A DNA stretch of 64,000 nucleotides, taken from NCBI RefSeq assembly GCF_026210795.1, contig NC_089431.1, positions 3,720,001 through 3,784,000 on the forward strand, written 5' to 3'. Positions 1-10,590 of the stretch are shown here, piece by piece. The notes under the pieces are model-generated. The model worked only from the letters and a program-made list of their open reading frames with translations. It searched no databases and was not told the DNA's origin. The first letter of the stretch is position 1, and the number at the start of each line of letters is the position of its first letter. This DNA is from Rhizophagus irregularis (taxonomy: Eukaryota; Glomeromycota; Glomeromycetes; Glomerales; Glomeraceae). Both the position numbers and the translations under genes were made by a program.

Positions 1-407
1 AAATTATCATAATTTTTCAAAGATGGTTCTCCGCCATAAATATACCTAAAAAAAAAATAAGATTAATAAAAATATATAGAAATATAAATTCAATATATTT
101 ATAAAACGCATAAATAATAAATTTGTTAAATTTATTTTATTATTCACTACCTTAAAATTGTTTGAAAAATTTCAGGTGAAATATTTGGTAATTTAATGTG
201 TACCAAAGTTCCATCATTTTTCTTTTTATTAGTTGACAAAATTCTTCGCAAATAAGAAGAACGATAATTCAATATAACCATATGTGAACGAAATATTTTT
301 ACGTAAGGATCATTTCCAACTTCAATAGTAATATCATAATATTCGTCATCATCTAAAATATCGAGTAAATTTTGTGATAATTTTTGTAATAATTTATTAT
401 CATCCAT
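1..407 (-). CDS. BTB(-BACK) domain protein, 5' part, cut by window edge
   Basis: Two exons are visible on the minus strand: exon 1 at 151..407 (85 codons plus 2 nt) and the start of exon 2 at 1..45, with a 105-nt GT-AG intron. The start ATG at 405-407 opens MDDNKLLQKLSQNLLDILDD, the same start as several paralogues in this window. The protein has the BTB/POZ pattern: a YDITIEVG strand, then FRSHMVILNYRSSYLRRIL. Exon 2 restarts with RYIYGGEPS, the conserved end of the BTB fold in this family. BTB domains dimerise and usually bind Cullin-3 as ubiquitin-ligase adaptors. The rest (BACK and any C-terminal module) lies outside the window. Exon 1 is nearly identical to that of the 8120-9721 gene, so this is a recent duplicate. 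A reading that stays in exon 1 past 151 meets a stop at once, which supports the splice. Confidence 0.85.
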
Positions 408-457
408 TTTTTTTTTAAAAAAAAAAAAAAGTTGTCGCAAGAGAAAAAGAAAACTTG

Positions 458-490
458 CCTTATATGTAAATTTTATGTTACTCAATTTTG
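458..490 (-). promoter_or_regulatory. Putative core promoter of the left-edge BTB gene
   Basis: Read on the minus strand, a TATA-like ACATATAAG (459-467) lies about 50-60 nt upstream of the ATG, and a CAAAATTGAGTAAC-type motif (477-490) lies further up. Both recur upstream of the 8120-9721 gene. A long T-run/A-run sits directly before the ATG. Confidence 0.4.
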
Positions 491-539
491 GTGTGAAAAT
501 CGGAAAAAAGGTTTTCCTTTTTTTTTTGTAGTACATTAA

Positions 540-655
540 ATCGCATTTTTTTAATGAGAATATCTTTTCTTTTTTTAGATAATGCCGACCAGAGTGGCAT
601 TATGCATCTCCGACCAGAATTAAGATGCGTAAAGCTACTAATAGTAAATGTGCGC
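540..655. repeat. Decayed MITE-like core
   Basis: This stretch shares blocks with the cores of the two MITEs at 1781-2012 and 12984-13194: TTTAGATAATGCCG, then GACCAGAATTA, then ATGCGTA-AGCT-ATAGTAAA. No terminal inverted repeats or target duplication are visible, so it is either an eroded copy or a shared core. Confidence 0.35.
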
Positions 656-729
656 CGATCACTTGTTACCATTTGCTCGGGAAATCCTGTAAAAAATAAT
701 GCCTAAAATCCATAAATAAATATATAAAT

Positions 730-788
730 TAGCCAATAGTAATTATGATCTGTGTTTATAAAAAAAAGATCATAATTTCTATTGGCTA
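730..788. repeat. 21-bp inverted repeat (hairpin)
   Basis: TAGCCAATAGTAATTATGATC (split as 730-750) pairs with 768-788 at 20 of 21 positions across a 17-nt loop. It has no coding potential. It could be a MITE fragment or a transcription terminator of unknown use. Confidence 0.55.
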
Positions 789-1104
789 TTTATTTAGAAT
801 TTTTAACCATGCTAGGATTGAGATTAGAACTATTAAACATCAATAAATAAATAAATCATGATCACGTCCCTGGCCCTTGACCATAGGGTCTCTGGTCCAT
901 GAGCAAAGATTTGTAATTTTGTATACAATGCAACGTACATAACAATCAAAGTTGTCGATGAGACAGAATATGCAGTTTTATCACGTGCTATAACTAATGA
1001 TGCTGTTTTGTTAAAATAGTAGAAAATTCTAAAGTGATTTATTTTATAGAAGAGGAACTATTAAAGTTTCCTTACATGATAAGATAATCATAGGATATTA
1101 AAAA

Positions 1105-1265
1105 TTCCTTAAATCATTTGAAAAGTTTCATGGCAGGTAATATATTTATTTAATAACTAATTTGTACCAAAATTTCTCTTTATTATCAATTGATAAAATT
1201 ATATAATAATTTTTAATGGTTAATAGTAATATCGAGTAATATCACAATATTTGTTGCCATAAATT
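1105..1265 (-). pseudogene. BTB exon 1 relic
   Basis: On the minus strand this is a heavily decayed copy of BTB exon 1. It keeps the matches to the family in the order ATTGATAAA, GAAATTTTGGTACAAATTAG and AACTTTTCAAATGATTTAAGG, but with deletions and no open frame. No exon 2 follows. The flank at about 1020-1100 also matches 9985-10090, so this is part of a duplicated segment that has lost its gene body. Confidence 0.55.
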
Positions 1266-1780
1266 TAAAGTGAATCTTTTTATCATTTATTTATATTAGG
1301 ATTAATACTAAGAGTGATTAAAAAATGTCGTAAAGGAACTAAGTATTATATACAGAAATTTGATGTTACATAGAATTAAAGCATAAGCATTTACTACCAT
1401 TTCTAGAGAAAACGCTTTTTTCCGTATTTTTTATTCTTTCGTGTAGAACAAATCACAAACTTATCAAGAAAGAACATTTTCGATTCAAAGTCTGATCTTC
1501 TATCTTGTCTCGACTTATAGCATAACTTTAAATTAACTATTTTTTTACCACTTTATTTTTAGCAGGCACCATTACATCTTTAGCTTTATTTATATTTTAT
1601 TTTTGAGAATTGACATTAGAAGTTGAAGGTCCTGGATAACATGGCGTAGAAGGAGACGGGAATAGGGGAAGTGACCGAACAACGAGTTTTTTTTAGCCAT
1701 ACGGGGCATTGATTTATGATTTAGCCTGCCATCAGGATGTAAATTTAAAAGGAATTCGCTTCCTATAGGGTAGAAAACTA

Positions 1781-2012
1781 GGACCCAGAAATATATATAA
1801 AAGGGTCAGGTTTGAGTTTGCGTATTTTGAACTAAAAAAATCATGAAAATCTTTCCTTTTTTAGATAATTTCTGATAATGCCGGTCAGAATTTTATTTCC
1901 TCTTATAGTATCTGACTGACATTATCATAATTCTGGCCCTGAAAAAATGCGTACAGCTCATAGTAAAAAATTTTTTTCATCACCTGACCCCTATATATAT
2001 ATTTCTGGGTCC
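1781..2012. mobile_element. MITE, Mutator-like by target duplication, copy 1
   Basis: This 232-bp non-coding element has ends GGACCCAGAAATATATAT and the imperfect inverse, about 32 bp long. It is flanked by an exact 10-bp direct repeat TAGAAAACTA (1771-1780 and 2013-2022). Removing it rejoins the C-terminal part of the surrounding BTB pseudogene. Target duplications of 9-11 bp are typical of Mutator-like elements. A second copy lies at 12984-13194. The interior contains GGTCAGAATT and TAATTCTGGCC blocks that recur elsewhere in the window. Confidence 0.85.
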
Positions 2013-2567
2013 TAGAAAACTATCCAAAAATTATTTAGAAGTTAAATTATAAAATCGTACAAAAGGAGTTCATTGTTGTAAGGTATTTTTTAAAGAATTA
2101 AAATCATCTTTTGAATAATGAGAGGGATCCAAAGAAAGCTCAGGATTTCGGGCAAGTCCCCATTTAAGAGTATTCTCCCATACTTTAATTTCATTCACTT
2201 AAAGATTATCTCTTTGAATAAGCGAGATCAAAATTTTTTCTGGAATTGAAGAGAAATCTAATGATTTGAATATCTTATCTGGGTTTTTGGAAATTAAATC
2301 AGTGCAATACTTTTGAAGTATAAAGAGAAAATCATTTTCAAAACTTGTTTGGTATATCAAAATAAAATTTTGTTCCTTTTGTAATTAATCAAAAAAGATT
2401 GTGTATAGATAACCAACTCCTGAAGTTTAATTCACTAGCAGCAACCATGATTTTAATGATATTTAAATCATCAATTTTTCAAAGATGGTATTCCACCTAA
2501 AAAAAAATTAATGACAGATAATTATTTACCGATTAAAAAATTTAAAAAGAAATATGAATTCAGTATA

Positions 2568-2768
2568 CAGTTTACCCTCACTATAGCGAATCTCATGATG
2601 GGCTGGAGATTAAAATTTGTTATAGTGAGAATTTACTATACTCAGTATACTGAGGGTCATTTAATTATTTTATTATATGTAAAAAAAAAACCTGTACCTG
2701 AACTTTTCTTCATTATAGCAAGTTATTCACTATATAAAAATTCGCTATAGAGAGGGTGAACTGTACTG
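2568..2768. mobile_element. TA-flanked MITE (pogo/Tc1-mariner type)
   Basis: Left end CAGTTTACCCTCACTATAGC and right end, inverted, CAGTTCACCCTCTCTATAGC. TA sits on both sides (2566-2567 and 2769-2770, or 2764-2765 if the last CTG is outside). The element lies in what was the intron of the BTB pseudogene: flanking bases match the intron of the intact paralogue at 46-150. It has no transposase, so it is non-autonomous. Confidence 0.75.
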
Positions 2769-2821
2769 TATTTATAAAATTCATAAATAATAAATTTGCC
2801 AAATTTATTTTATTATTCTCT

Positions 2822-3677
2822 CATATGGGCGGATTTGATTCACAGGATAAAATTGCTTTATTGCCTCATTGGTCCTTTTGCGTAATACTAAACTGATCAG
2901 CAAACATCAATTGAAAAATTTTTTTTTTTTGAACTTGCCAACGTTAAAAAAAAAATATTTTAAAAAAAAACCGTGTTTTAACCTATCCGACATAGTTACA
3001 ACCCATCTGACTTAAGGTATGTCAGTCTGTGAGTTGTATGAATATTTAGTGCTGGAGTTTTTTTTTATTCTATTGGCTAGTTTTCTATTTCTTTTTTTTT
3101 TTCTTTTTACCTTTTAGATCTAAGAAGTTTTTTAAATAATATTGTTCTAAATTCTCCCTTTTTGCTTATATAGGTTCATTTGAGAAGACTTATTGTAAAG
3201 ATATCTTGAAAGTGAATTTTTGAAAAGAGTTTAGGTGGTTATCTTTGTATTTCACTATTTTTTTGTCACAAGTGTTGAGTGTTCAAAATGTTTTATGTTT
3301 CTTATTATACTTAAATTTAAAGTATTATAAATACTGTAATAGATTAAATTTATAATTTAAAGATCAATTTTTTAGTTTTAACTTGAGACTTGTATACTAC
3401 TTGTGTACTTTTTAAAATTAGAAATTAAATTAAAAAGAAGCGAAAGTAAAAAAAAAATTTTATTGAAGTGGCTTAGTGTTATCATATGATGTTACACTGA
3501 TCTACATATCATAAATCTGGCCAAAATTATGTTAATTCTGGCCAAAATTAAAATCGTATCAAAATTGATTTTTTTTAATCACACATCTTTATGGATATTG
3601 TGCAATGCATCCTCAACTTTGCTGCATAATGCGAAAAATTCAGCATATTTAGGTGATGAAACAAATCCACCGATATG
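2822..3677. mobile_element. Non-autonomous TIR element with 8-bp imperfect target repeat
   Basis: The left end CATATGGGCGGATTTGATTC matches the inverted right end CATATCGGTGGATTTGTTTC at 17 of 20. Flanks TATTCTCT (2814-2821) and TAGTCTCT (3678-3685) agree at 7 of 8, as expected for a hAT-like 8-bp duplication. It sits at the exon 1/intron edge of the BTB pseudogene and separates it by 856 bp. No ORF of note lies inside; there are A- and T-runs and two TCTGGCCAAAATTA blocks. Confidence 0.7.
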
Positions 3678-3814
3678 TAGTCTCTAGCTACCTTAAAATT
3701 GCTTGAAAAATTGCAGATGAAATATTTGGCAATTTAATTTGCACCAAATCCCATTATTTTTCTTTTTATTAACTGACAAAATTCTTTGCATGGTAATTTA
3801 AAATGACATATGGT

Positions 3815-4256
3815 CAAAGATGGTCAATGGTCCTACTCATAGGACTAAACCACGGTTCTGATTATTTGTGGCGCAGTAGAACCATTTTGGGGACCAACCT
3901 AGTAAGACCATAAATTTTTTTTTTTTATTATTACTCTAGTAAATGTTTCTTGTATTAAACAAAAAAAAATAATATACTTATGCTATATACTAAGAAAGTA
4001 GTACCTACTGACTATTTTTTTTTTATATTTTTAATTTCTTTATTTTAGATTTCTTTATAGTCACATTCTTACTACCTAAAAAATGTTATTAAAAAAATAA
4101 ATAAGTATTAATAATATTGATCAGTCTTTTGAAGACTGCGGTCCTAAAAAAGACCATCGGTCTTGTTGATCCATCAGAACCGCAAAAGACTGCAGTCTTA
4201 CGCGGTCCATGTAGGACCAGAGAGACCAATGGTCTTTAGGACCGATGACCATCTTT
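3815..4256. mobile_element. TIR element with 9-bp target duplication
   Basis: The ends AAAGATGGTCAATGGTCCTA and, inverted, AAAGATGGTCATCGGTCCTA are inverted repeats, and the GGTC/GACC motif recurs through the element. The left flank ACATATGGT (3806-3814) is repeated on the right, but that right copy is itself split by an LTR-like insertion (ACATAT at 4257-4262, GGT at 4772-4774). It lies inside exon 1 of the BTB pseudogene. It is non-coding, with a Mutator-like target-site size. Confidence 0.75.
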
Positions 4257-4262
4257 ACATAT

Positions 4263-4767
4263 TGTTACTATCGATTTGCGTCGGGGTCACGTGATAGTAA
4301 CAGAAATTCGTGTCACGTTTATCGTAAAATAAAATGAAATAAAGTATATATGTAAAATTAAGAGTTATATGTATGATTTTAAAGTGTATATTTATTCAAT
4401 GTAAATAATAACTTAAAATAATCAAGCAATACAATAAATAAATGCTAATACATAATAAATTTCATAAATAATATCAGAATAGAATATTGCTGCCTCTGCC
4501 GGCGATCTGCAACATTACCGAATAAACTATACTAAAATTTAACACTAAATAAACCTTAATTATCCCCTATCCCCCACTGTTCGCCCGCTCTATATATACT
4601 GTTCGAAAATTCGGTATAAATTATACTACGTATAAGTTAAACTTCGTATAAATTATACCAAGTATAAATTACACTTAGTATAAACTATACAAAGTATAAG
4701 TTACACCGTTACACTGCGGATCGCTGCTAATTTCTTGAACTTTCCATGTGGCGCAGATCGCGTAACA
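4263..4767. mobile_element. Probable solo LTR
   Basis: This 505-bp stretch begins TGTTACTATCG and ends CGCGTAACA, that is TG...CA with short inverted ends as in LTRs. It is flanked by ATAT on both sides (4259-4262 and 4768-4771). Removing it restores the 9-bp target duplication of the element at 3815-4256. It contains about four degenerate copies of a GTATAAATTATAC-type repeat (4609-4705). No internal retrotransposon coding sequence adjoins it, hence solo. LTR identity is inferred only from the ends. Confidence 0.55.
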
Positions 4768-4774
4768 ATATGGT

Positions 4775-5282
4775 GCTGGAAGTCTATACTCAACAATAAA
4801 AATGTAACACCTAAAAATCTTTCAACTCCTTAAAAAAAATACAATTTAGAAAAAATAAACTGGTAACTTTATTCTTTGAGGTAAGCTCTATTAAATTACC
4901 AGTCAGATTTTTAAAAGAAGATCTACATAAAAAGTTATAAGCATTTGAAATTGCATGATTTTCATATGATTGGTCAAATTTGAAACAAAATATGTTGGCC
5001 AGAATTTATGATTTGGGCCAACTTCATGCATTGTGATAATGCCAGCCTGAATTATCATAATATGAATCAAATGTAATTCTTTTAAAAAAAAAAATTTTTA
5101 TCAATATATGACTTTTATGAAATGGTAGTTGTAATTTTATTCTGAAATCTACTTTTTCTTATGTTTTATCTTTTTTGTAATAAAAAATTTTCAAAAACCA
5201 CATTTTATTAGTACTTTACACAAGAATTCTGGCTTTTTATTGGCTGAATTCTGGATCATGTGATATAAAATCGGCTCAGAAT
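4775..5282. other. Foreign stretch inside BTB pseudogene exon 1
   Basis: This separates two parts of exon 1 of the pseudogene and replaces about 50 nt of it. It holds the hairpin GTTGGCC...GGGCCAAC (about 4999-5027), several TGGCC/GGCCA blocks, and A/T runs. I could not define its ends or find a target duplication. Confidence 0.4.
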
Positions 5283-5349
5283 TCGTCATAATTATCTAAA
5301 ATCTTAAGTAAATTTTGTAATAATTTTGCAATAGATCATTATTATCCAT

Positions 5350-6577
5350 TTTTTTTTTAAAAAAAAAATAATCTTAAATGTAAAATTTAATGTTTCTCAA
5401 TAGACCTGTTCAATTCTGATAGATTGGATTTTAATCAGGTTTTAGGTTGACAAGTATTGGATTTTGCCAAACAAAAAATAAGTGACATTTTTTGATCATA
5501 AGCAAAATCAAAACGGGTTAATTGGTTATTGTTGTTGATCACTGATCTACTTACTTAACTGTATCATCCGGCTTTCAGATTAAATTGGACAAATCCATCC
5601 CTAAATACAAAAATTATAAATGTACAAGTGGTTTTGTAATTTAATAACGTGAAATTTGATTTCATTAATTTCATTAAAAAAAAAAATAAATAAATTTTAC
5701 AGGAATATTTTATAATTGATTAATCATGATAACTTGATCGATCAAATTATTGATCAACCTTTAGTATCATAATATCAAAAAAACATTCTAATAGATTTAA
5801 AAAATCATCAGTTTTTATTACTATAGTAAAACCCGTAAAAATATTTTAATATTAAATAATAATTAAAAACTTTTTCATATACCAGATACCATAACATATA
5901 AATGATCCAATTAACGCCTCGCTAGCTTATTATGTTTTAATTATAAGTAAATGATTGTTAAATAAGTAAATTAAAGAATTTGTTTGTATTATAAAAACTA
6001 TATAAATCAATTTTATTACTAGGTATAGAAATTTACAGTTATGCTGCTTATCATGAAGAATTTTATCACAGATATAGATGAATTAACAGTTAATTCACCT
6101 GTAAATATTTTTTTAATTGAAGTTTATCATAAAGTAAATATTACTTTTATTTAACAATTCAAAGTAAGCTTAATTTATCTTTTTATTGTTTGGATTGATA
6201 GTTTGATACAATTATTTATTTTAGTTAAACCTTATAAAAAATTTTTCAGAAAAATGATCATGTGTCCGAGTTTCTTCAGAATAAAAACTAGAAAGTGATC
6301 ATTTATTGGAGTTTTTCCAGAATTTTTTTTTATGGAGAAAAGGATTAAAATCAAAAATACTTGAGACTCAAATCATCATAATTAAAAAAAACTGTTTTTC
6401 TTTTATGCTTTATTTCTGAATCCCATTAACTAGGAAAAAGGTGCTGCATTATCCCATAAACTAAAAATTTTAAGCATCTCACTACTTCATGAGCTAGGAG
6501 CTTTAAATTATCTTACACACATAAAAAAGAAAAACTTTTCACCACTCCAGAATATGAATTTTTTCAATATCGTGCTA
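5350..6577. other. Intergenic, AT-rich
   Basis: The first about 50 bases match the leader of the BTB genes (T-run/A-run, then a diverged GTTTCTCAA motif). The rest has no supported gene. Confidence 0.5.
6230..6335. mobile_element. Short MITE of the CCTATAAAAAA family
   Basis: About 106 bp with ends CCTTATAAAAAATTTTTCAG and, inverted, TCCATAAAAAAAAATTCTGG. The interior (ATGATCATGTG...GAGTTTCTTCAGAA...TGATCATTTATT) is clearly homologous to the element at 32794-32904. No clean target duplication is visible. Confidence 0.55.
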
Positions 6578-6777
6578 CAGTGACACCTCTCTAAGTGCAC
6601 CCTCCTTGGGACCATAGTAAAAAAATAGTAGAATGTGCACTTAGAGAGGGTGTGCATTTATAGAGAGTAAAATATTAAGAGCTCTTATAAGTTGGGACCA
6701 GGTCCACCGTGCACTTAAAGAGAATTTATATAGTACGTGCACTTATAGAGGGTGCACTTATTATAGAGGTGTCACTG
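6578..6777. mobile_element. TA-flanked MITE (pogo/Tc1-mariner type)
   Basis: 200 bp with terminal CAGTGACACCTCT on both ends (inverted) and TA on both sides (6576-6577, 6778-6779). GTGCACTTATAGAGGG-type repeats follow inside both ends. It is non-coding. Confidence 0.85.
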
Positions 6778-8119
6778 TATTCATGTAGCAAAATATGCAT
6801 ATGAAATATTATCAGACAGGGAAGATGTCATATAATTTTTGAACACTATAATAAAATTTTTAGTTTAGCATGTCCTTTAAATATATAATATATGTATAAA
6901 GTTTAAATTTAATCAATAACGATTTTCAAATTTTAATTCTGGCCAAATTCATAATGCCGGCCTAAATTTAAATAAATTTGAAGAAATACAGGTCAATGAA
7001 TATTATATTTTATATACAATATAATACTTTGATTTAAAAAGTAAAATAAACTTATTGGCCATCCCTACAATTTCATTAAAAAAAAATCATTATTCAAACT
7101 GAGTTATCAAGAAGGATCTTCATTTGAAATTAACGTTTTAAAAACTTATACCATTATGTAAAATGTTAATACCTTCATGTATATTAAATTAAAAAATTAC
7201 AATATTTAATACACAGATAGATTCGATCCTGCTGAACAACTTTTACTAATGCACAAAGGCGATTGTCATATAACCAATGTACTCAAATTATGCTCTAAAG
7301 TTACAAAAAAATAGAAACATAAATAATAAATGTTAGTTGCTCTATACATACCAATTAAATTCTTATGAAATTTAAATTGCATGTAGATTTCCTCGCTGAG
7401 CAACTTTTACTTAATACACAAAGGTAATTTGTCTTATAATCAAAATGCCTAAACAGAAAAAATAATAAATTTAAAGTTATTATTTCATATAAGTTATCAA
7501 ACATTAAATGGAATATAATAGATACAAGTAGTTTTAGCTCTGTTGAACAATTTTTATTTAATATATAAGAGTGATATGCTTATGTCAAAAATACTAAAAC
7601 TGAACTTTAAAAAATTTTACATATATTAAGAACATTATAAATTTTTGATTTTTTAAAGGCTTACAAAATCTATCTAAATAACCAACATCAGAAGCTTAGA
7701 AATACTTTCTTCTCTCGTAAAATTGCATATATTTCTATTGTTAAAACTACATTTTCTTTCCTACCTTTAAAAGAATCTTAAAAAAAGTATGTTTTTTTAA
7801 ATAAACTTTATATATATGTGAAAAAAAATTTTTAATAGTAAAAACGAAAAAATAATTTAAAAAACTGATAGAGCACATGATAATTTATTAAATTACTTTA
7901 TTTAGCATTTAGTACAGCACAGAATATTAAAATTGATGGTTAATTATAAAATGAAGTAACCTAATTAAGGTTACACAAAATTCTTTATACCTGTCTGCTG
8001 TTATGAAATGATTACAAACATTATCAATCAGCATTTCCATGGTAGACTTGAAGGGAATTTCATTCCATGAAGTTGGCATTTTGGACTTTACGACCTTACT
8101 CCATGAACTGCTCCTTGAA
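6778..8119. other. Intergenic; possible frameshifted end of the next gene
   Basis: It is AT-rich, with a TTCTGGCC...ATGCCGGCC block near 6945-6963 and three short near-repeats around GAGCAACTTTTA/GAACAACTTTTA (7230-7560). On the minus strand 7927-8119 is open and begins with a copy of the SSSWSKV repeat found in the 8120-9721 gene, but in another frame. The real stop of that gene may therefore lie here. Confidence 0.4.
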
Positions 8120-8515
8120 CTATTTTCTTTTGAACCAGTCATCGTCATCTGATGAAATTGGATTTAGGTTGGACTTTGCGACCTTACTCCATGAACTGCT
8201 CCTTGAATTGTTATCGTCCAATAAAATGGACTTTGGTTTGGACCAGCCATCCAATGAAATTGGACTTAAGTTGGACTTTGCGACCTTATTCCATGAACTG
8301 CTCCTTGAACTGTTATCATCCAATAAAATGGACTTTGGTTTGGACCAGCCATCCGATGAAATTGGACTTGGATTGTTTGCGATCTTATTCCATGAACTGC
8401 TCCTTGAACTGTTATCATCCAATAAAATTGATGAAATTGGCCTTGGGTTGGACTTTTCATCCGATGAAGTTGGCCTTGGGTTGGACTTTGCGACCTTACT
8501 CCATGAACGATTCCA
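8101..8515. repeat. Minisatellite, unit about 88-111 bp
   Basis: CCATGAAC(T/G) recurs at 8101, 8189, 8291, 8390 and 8501, with CTCCTTGAA and ATCCAATAAAATGGACTTTGG blocks between. Several frames on both strands are open through it. The minus-strand frame is taken as coding because it splices in phase to the BTB-BACK exons. Confidence 0.8.
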
Positions 8516-9721
8516 TGGGTTGGGCCTTTCATTCAATGAAATTGGTTTTGGGTTGGTCCTCCATTCATCAATGTGACCTAATGAAACGGGCTTTCTATTA
8601 TCCCATGAAAAGGTTGAGTTTTCAATCTTAAAAGTAAATTAACAAAAATAAGTAATTCATTCATAATTTTAAATTAAACAAAAATGTTATTATACCTTTC
8701 TTTCATCATCAATAGTTGTAGAAGTTGGTGTCCCTTCTTTAGCTATACGGGGCTTTGATTTATGATTGACCTTGCTATCAGGATGTAAATTTAAAAAGTT
8801 TCTTAATAAATCCGTAAATAATTCCTCTGGTAGAATTTCCTTATAAGGTAGAATATTATCTGAAAATTCTTTAGAAGTTAAATTATAGAATCGTATAAAA
8901 GGAATACATTGTTGTAAAGTATTTTTTAAAGAATTAAAATCATCTTTTGAATAATTAGAGGGATCTGAAGAAAGCTCAGGATTTTGTGCAAGACCCCATT
9001 TAAGAACATTCTCCCATACTTTAATTTCATTCATTTTAAGATCATCAATTTGAATAAGTGAGATCAAAATTTTTTCTGGAATTGAAAAGAAATCTAATGA
9101 CTTGAATATCTTATCTGGGTTTTTGGACATTAAATCAGTACAAAACTTTTGAAGCTCCAAGAAAGAATCATTTTCAAAACTTGTTTGATATACCAAACTA
9201 AAATTTTGTTCCATCCAGTCTGCTTTGTAATTAATCAAAAAAGATTGTGTATAGATAACCAGTTCCTGAAGGTTCATTTCACTAGCAGCGACCATGATTT
9301 TAATGATATCTAAATTATCATAATTTTTCAAAGATGGTTCTCCGCCATAAATATACCTAAAAAAAAAATTAATAATCATTTATGATTAAAAAAAGTATAA
9401 ATCCAATATATTTATAAACGCATAAATAATAAAATTTGTTAAATTTATTTTATTATTTTTTTACCTTAAAATTATTTGAAAAATTTCAGGTGAAATATTT
9501 GGTAATTTAATTTGTACCAAAGTCCCATCATTTTTCTTTTTATTAGTTGACAAAATTCTTCGCAAATAAGAAGAACGATAATTTAAAATGACTATATGTG
9601 AACGAAATATTTTTACGTAAGGATCATTTCCAACTTCAATAGTAATATCACAATATTCGTCATCATCTAAAATATCGAGTAAATTTTGTGATAATTTTTG
9701 TAATAATTTATTATCATCCAT
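8120..9721 (-). CDS. BTB-BACK protein with Ser/Trp-rich repeat tail
   Basis: Model: exons 9465..9721, 8696..9356 and 8120..8626, 474 codons in one frame. The BTB domain spans exon 1 and the start of exon 2 (RYIYGGEPS at about residue 86). A BACK-like helical region follows (KVWENVLKWGLAQNPELSS near 200). Exon 2 also ends in-frame with a stop just after a GTATAA donor (8695). I prefer splicing over 69 nt to an AG at 8628-8627, because phase is kept and the third exon is open for 169 codons. That exon encodes about five imperfect units of an SSSW-KVAKS-type sequence with Lys, Pro and Asn. Unit starts differ by 102, 99 and 111 nt, which keeps frame; only the last spacing (88 nt) shifts it, where the frame changes to that of 7927-8148. 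An unspliced 306-residue form is the alternative. BACK with BTB suggests a Cullin-3 adaptor; the tail has no known function. Confidence 0.75.
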
Positions 9722-9770
9722 TTTTTTTTTTAAAAAAAAAAAAGTTGTCGAGAGAGAAAAGAAAATTGAC

Positions 9771-9815
9771 ACCTTATATGTAAATTTAATTAAATTTAAT
9801 GTTACTCAAAATTTG
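9771..9815 (-). promoter_or_regulatory. Putative promoter of the BTB gene 8120-9721
   Basis: On the minus strand, CATATAAGGT (9771-9780) is a TATA-like site about 50-60 nt before the ATG. The upstream 15-mer CAAATTTTGAGTAAC (9801-9815) also occurs exactly at 16244-16258 upstream of another BTB gene. It may be functional or simply shared duplicate sequence. Confidence 0.45.
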
Positions 9816-9821
9816 TCTGTA

Positions 9822-10189
9822 AATCGGAAAAAAGTTTCCCCTTTTATTATAGTACGAACTTTAAGGATGATCCGATACGAACTAATTTTTCATATTCATT
9901 TGAAATACAAATACAGACAGAAGTCACAGAACAAATTTAAAATAAATCATGGCTTCATCACGTGATTAACGATTTGTGATTCGATAGGAGAAAATTCTAT
10001 AATAATTTTTTATATAAAAGAGAACTATTAAAGTTTCCTTTCAATGAATCAGATAATCAAAGAAATTTATATAAAGGTATTAAAAATTCCCGTTAGCTAA
10101 CGCAATTTATTAATTTATTAAATTACGTCATTCAGAGATAATTTCAAAATTATCAAATGTGCGTTGGATAATACTTGACGTTAAAATAT
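9822..10189. other. Intergenic duplicate flank
   Basis: AT-rich. 9985-10090 matches 1020-1110 (AGAAAATTCTA...AACTATTAAAGTTTCCTT...TATTAAAAATTCC), showing that upstream flanks were copied with the BTB genes. No gene is supported. Confidence 0.5.
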
Positions 10190-10590
10190 CGCTTGTTTGA
10201 TACATCAAATTATACTTTACTCTATCTTTTAGTCAAAAAGGATTATATAGTATATAACTAAACAATTCCTGAAGGTTTAGTTTATCATCAGCAAACAAGA
10301 TATTTAAATTTTTAAACGATATATAAACTATCTTAATATTTCTAAGATAGCTTTCCTCCATGAATATATCTAAAAATAAAAGTCGCAGTTGAAACATAAA
10401 ATTTATAAGACAACAAATTATATTCACAAATTTTATTTATTTTAAAATTATTTAAAAAGTTTTACGGCAGTTAATCTACTTAGTAATTAATTTGTACCAA
10501 AATTTCTCTTTATTAATTGATAAAATTCTCGCACGAAATATTTAATTAATATTCGTCATCATAAATTTTAAGTATTTTGTGATAAAGTTT
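10190..10590 (-). pseudogene. BTB relic, two exons
   Basis: On the minus strand, 10440-10590 is a shortened BTB exon 1 with deletions, and 10190-10370 is a decayed exon 2 start. Its readable part (LNLQELFSYIL) matches LNLQELVNHLQ of the intact genes, and IFMEESYLRNIK is a shifted remnant of the RYIYGG region. It has no full frame. Confidence 0.6.

Larger units (their letters stand above)
1575..5349 (-). pseudogene. BTB-BACK pseudogene broken by multiple insertions
   Basis: Pieces of one BTB-BACK gene occur in order on the minus strand. The start (MDNN, ATG at 5349) is at 5283-5349, the rest of exon 1 at 3686-3805, exon 2 at about 2013-2496, and the C-terminal coding part at 1575-1780. They are separated by a foreign stretch of unknown type (4775-5282), a TIR element (3815-4256) whose right flank contains an LTR-like insertion (4263-4767), a TIR element in the intron (2822-3677), a TA-flanked MITE in the intron (2568-2768), and a 232-bp MITE (1781-2012). 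Exon 2 also carries a stop where the intact paralogue reads Lys in DLKMNEIKVW, and has lost bases of the YIYGG codons. The BACK part is closest to the 8120-9721 gene, while the extreme C-terminal part resembles the tail of the 10821-12844 gene. This is a dead gene serving as an insertion target. Confidence 0.85.

Noticed and set aside
2511-2750. 79-codon plus-strand frame
   Set aside because: It lies across a TA-flanked MITE and pseudogene intron.
8067-8631. Plus-strand frames across the minisatellite
   Set aside because: Open only because the repeat lacks stops in several frames. The minus-strand frame joins in phase to BTB-BACK exons and is preferred.
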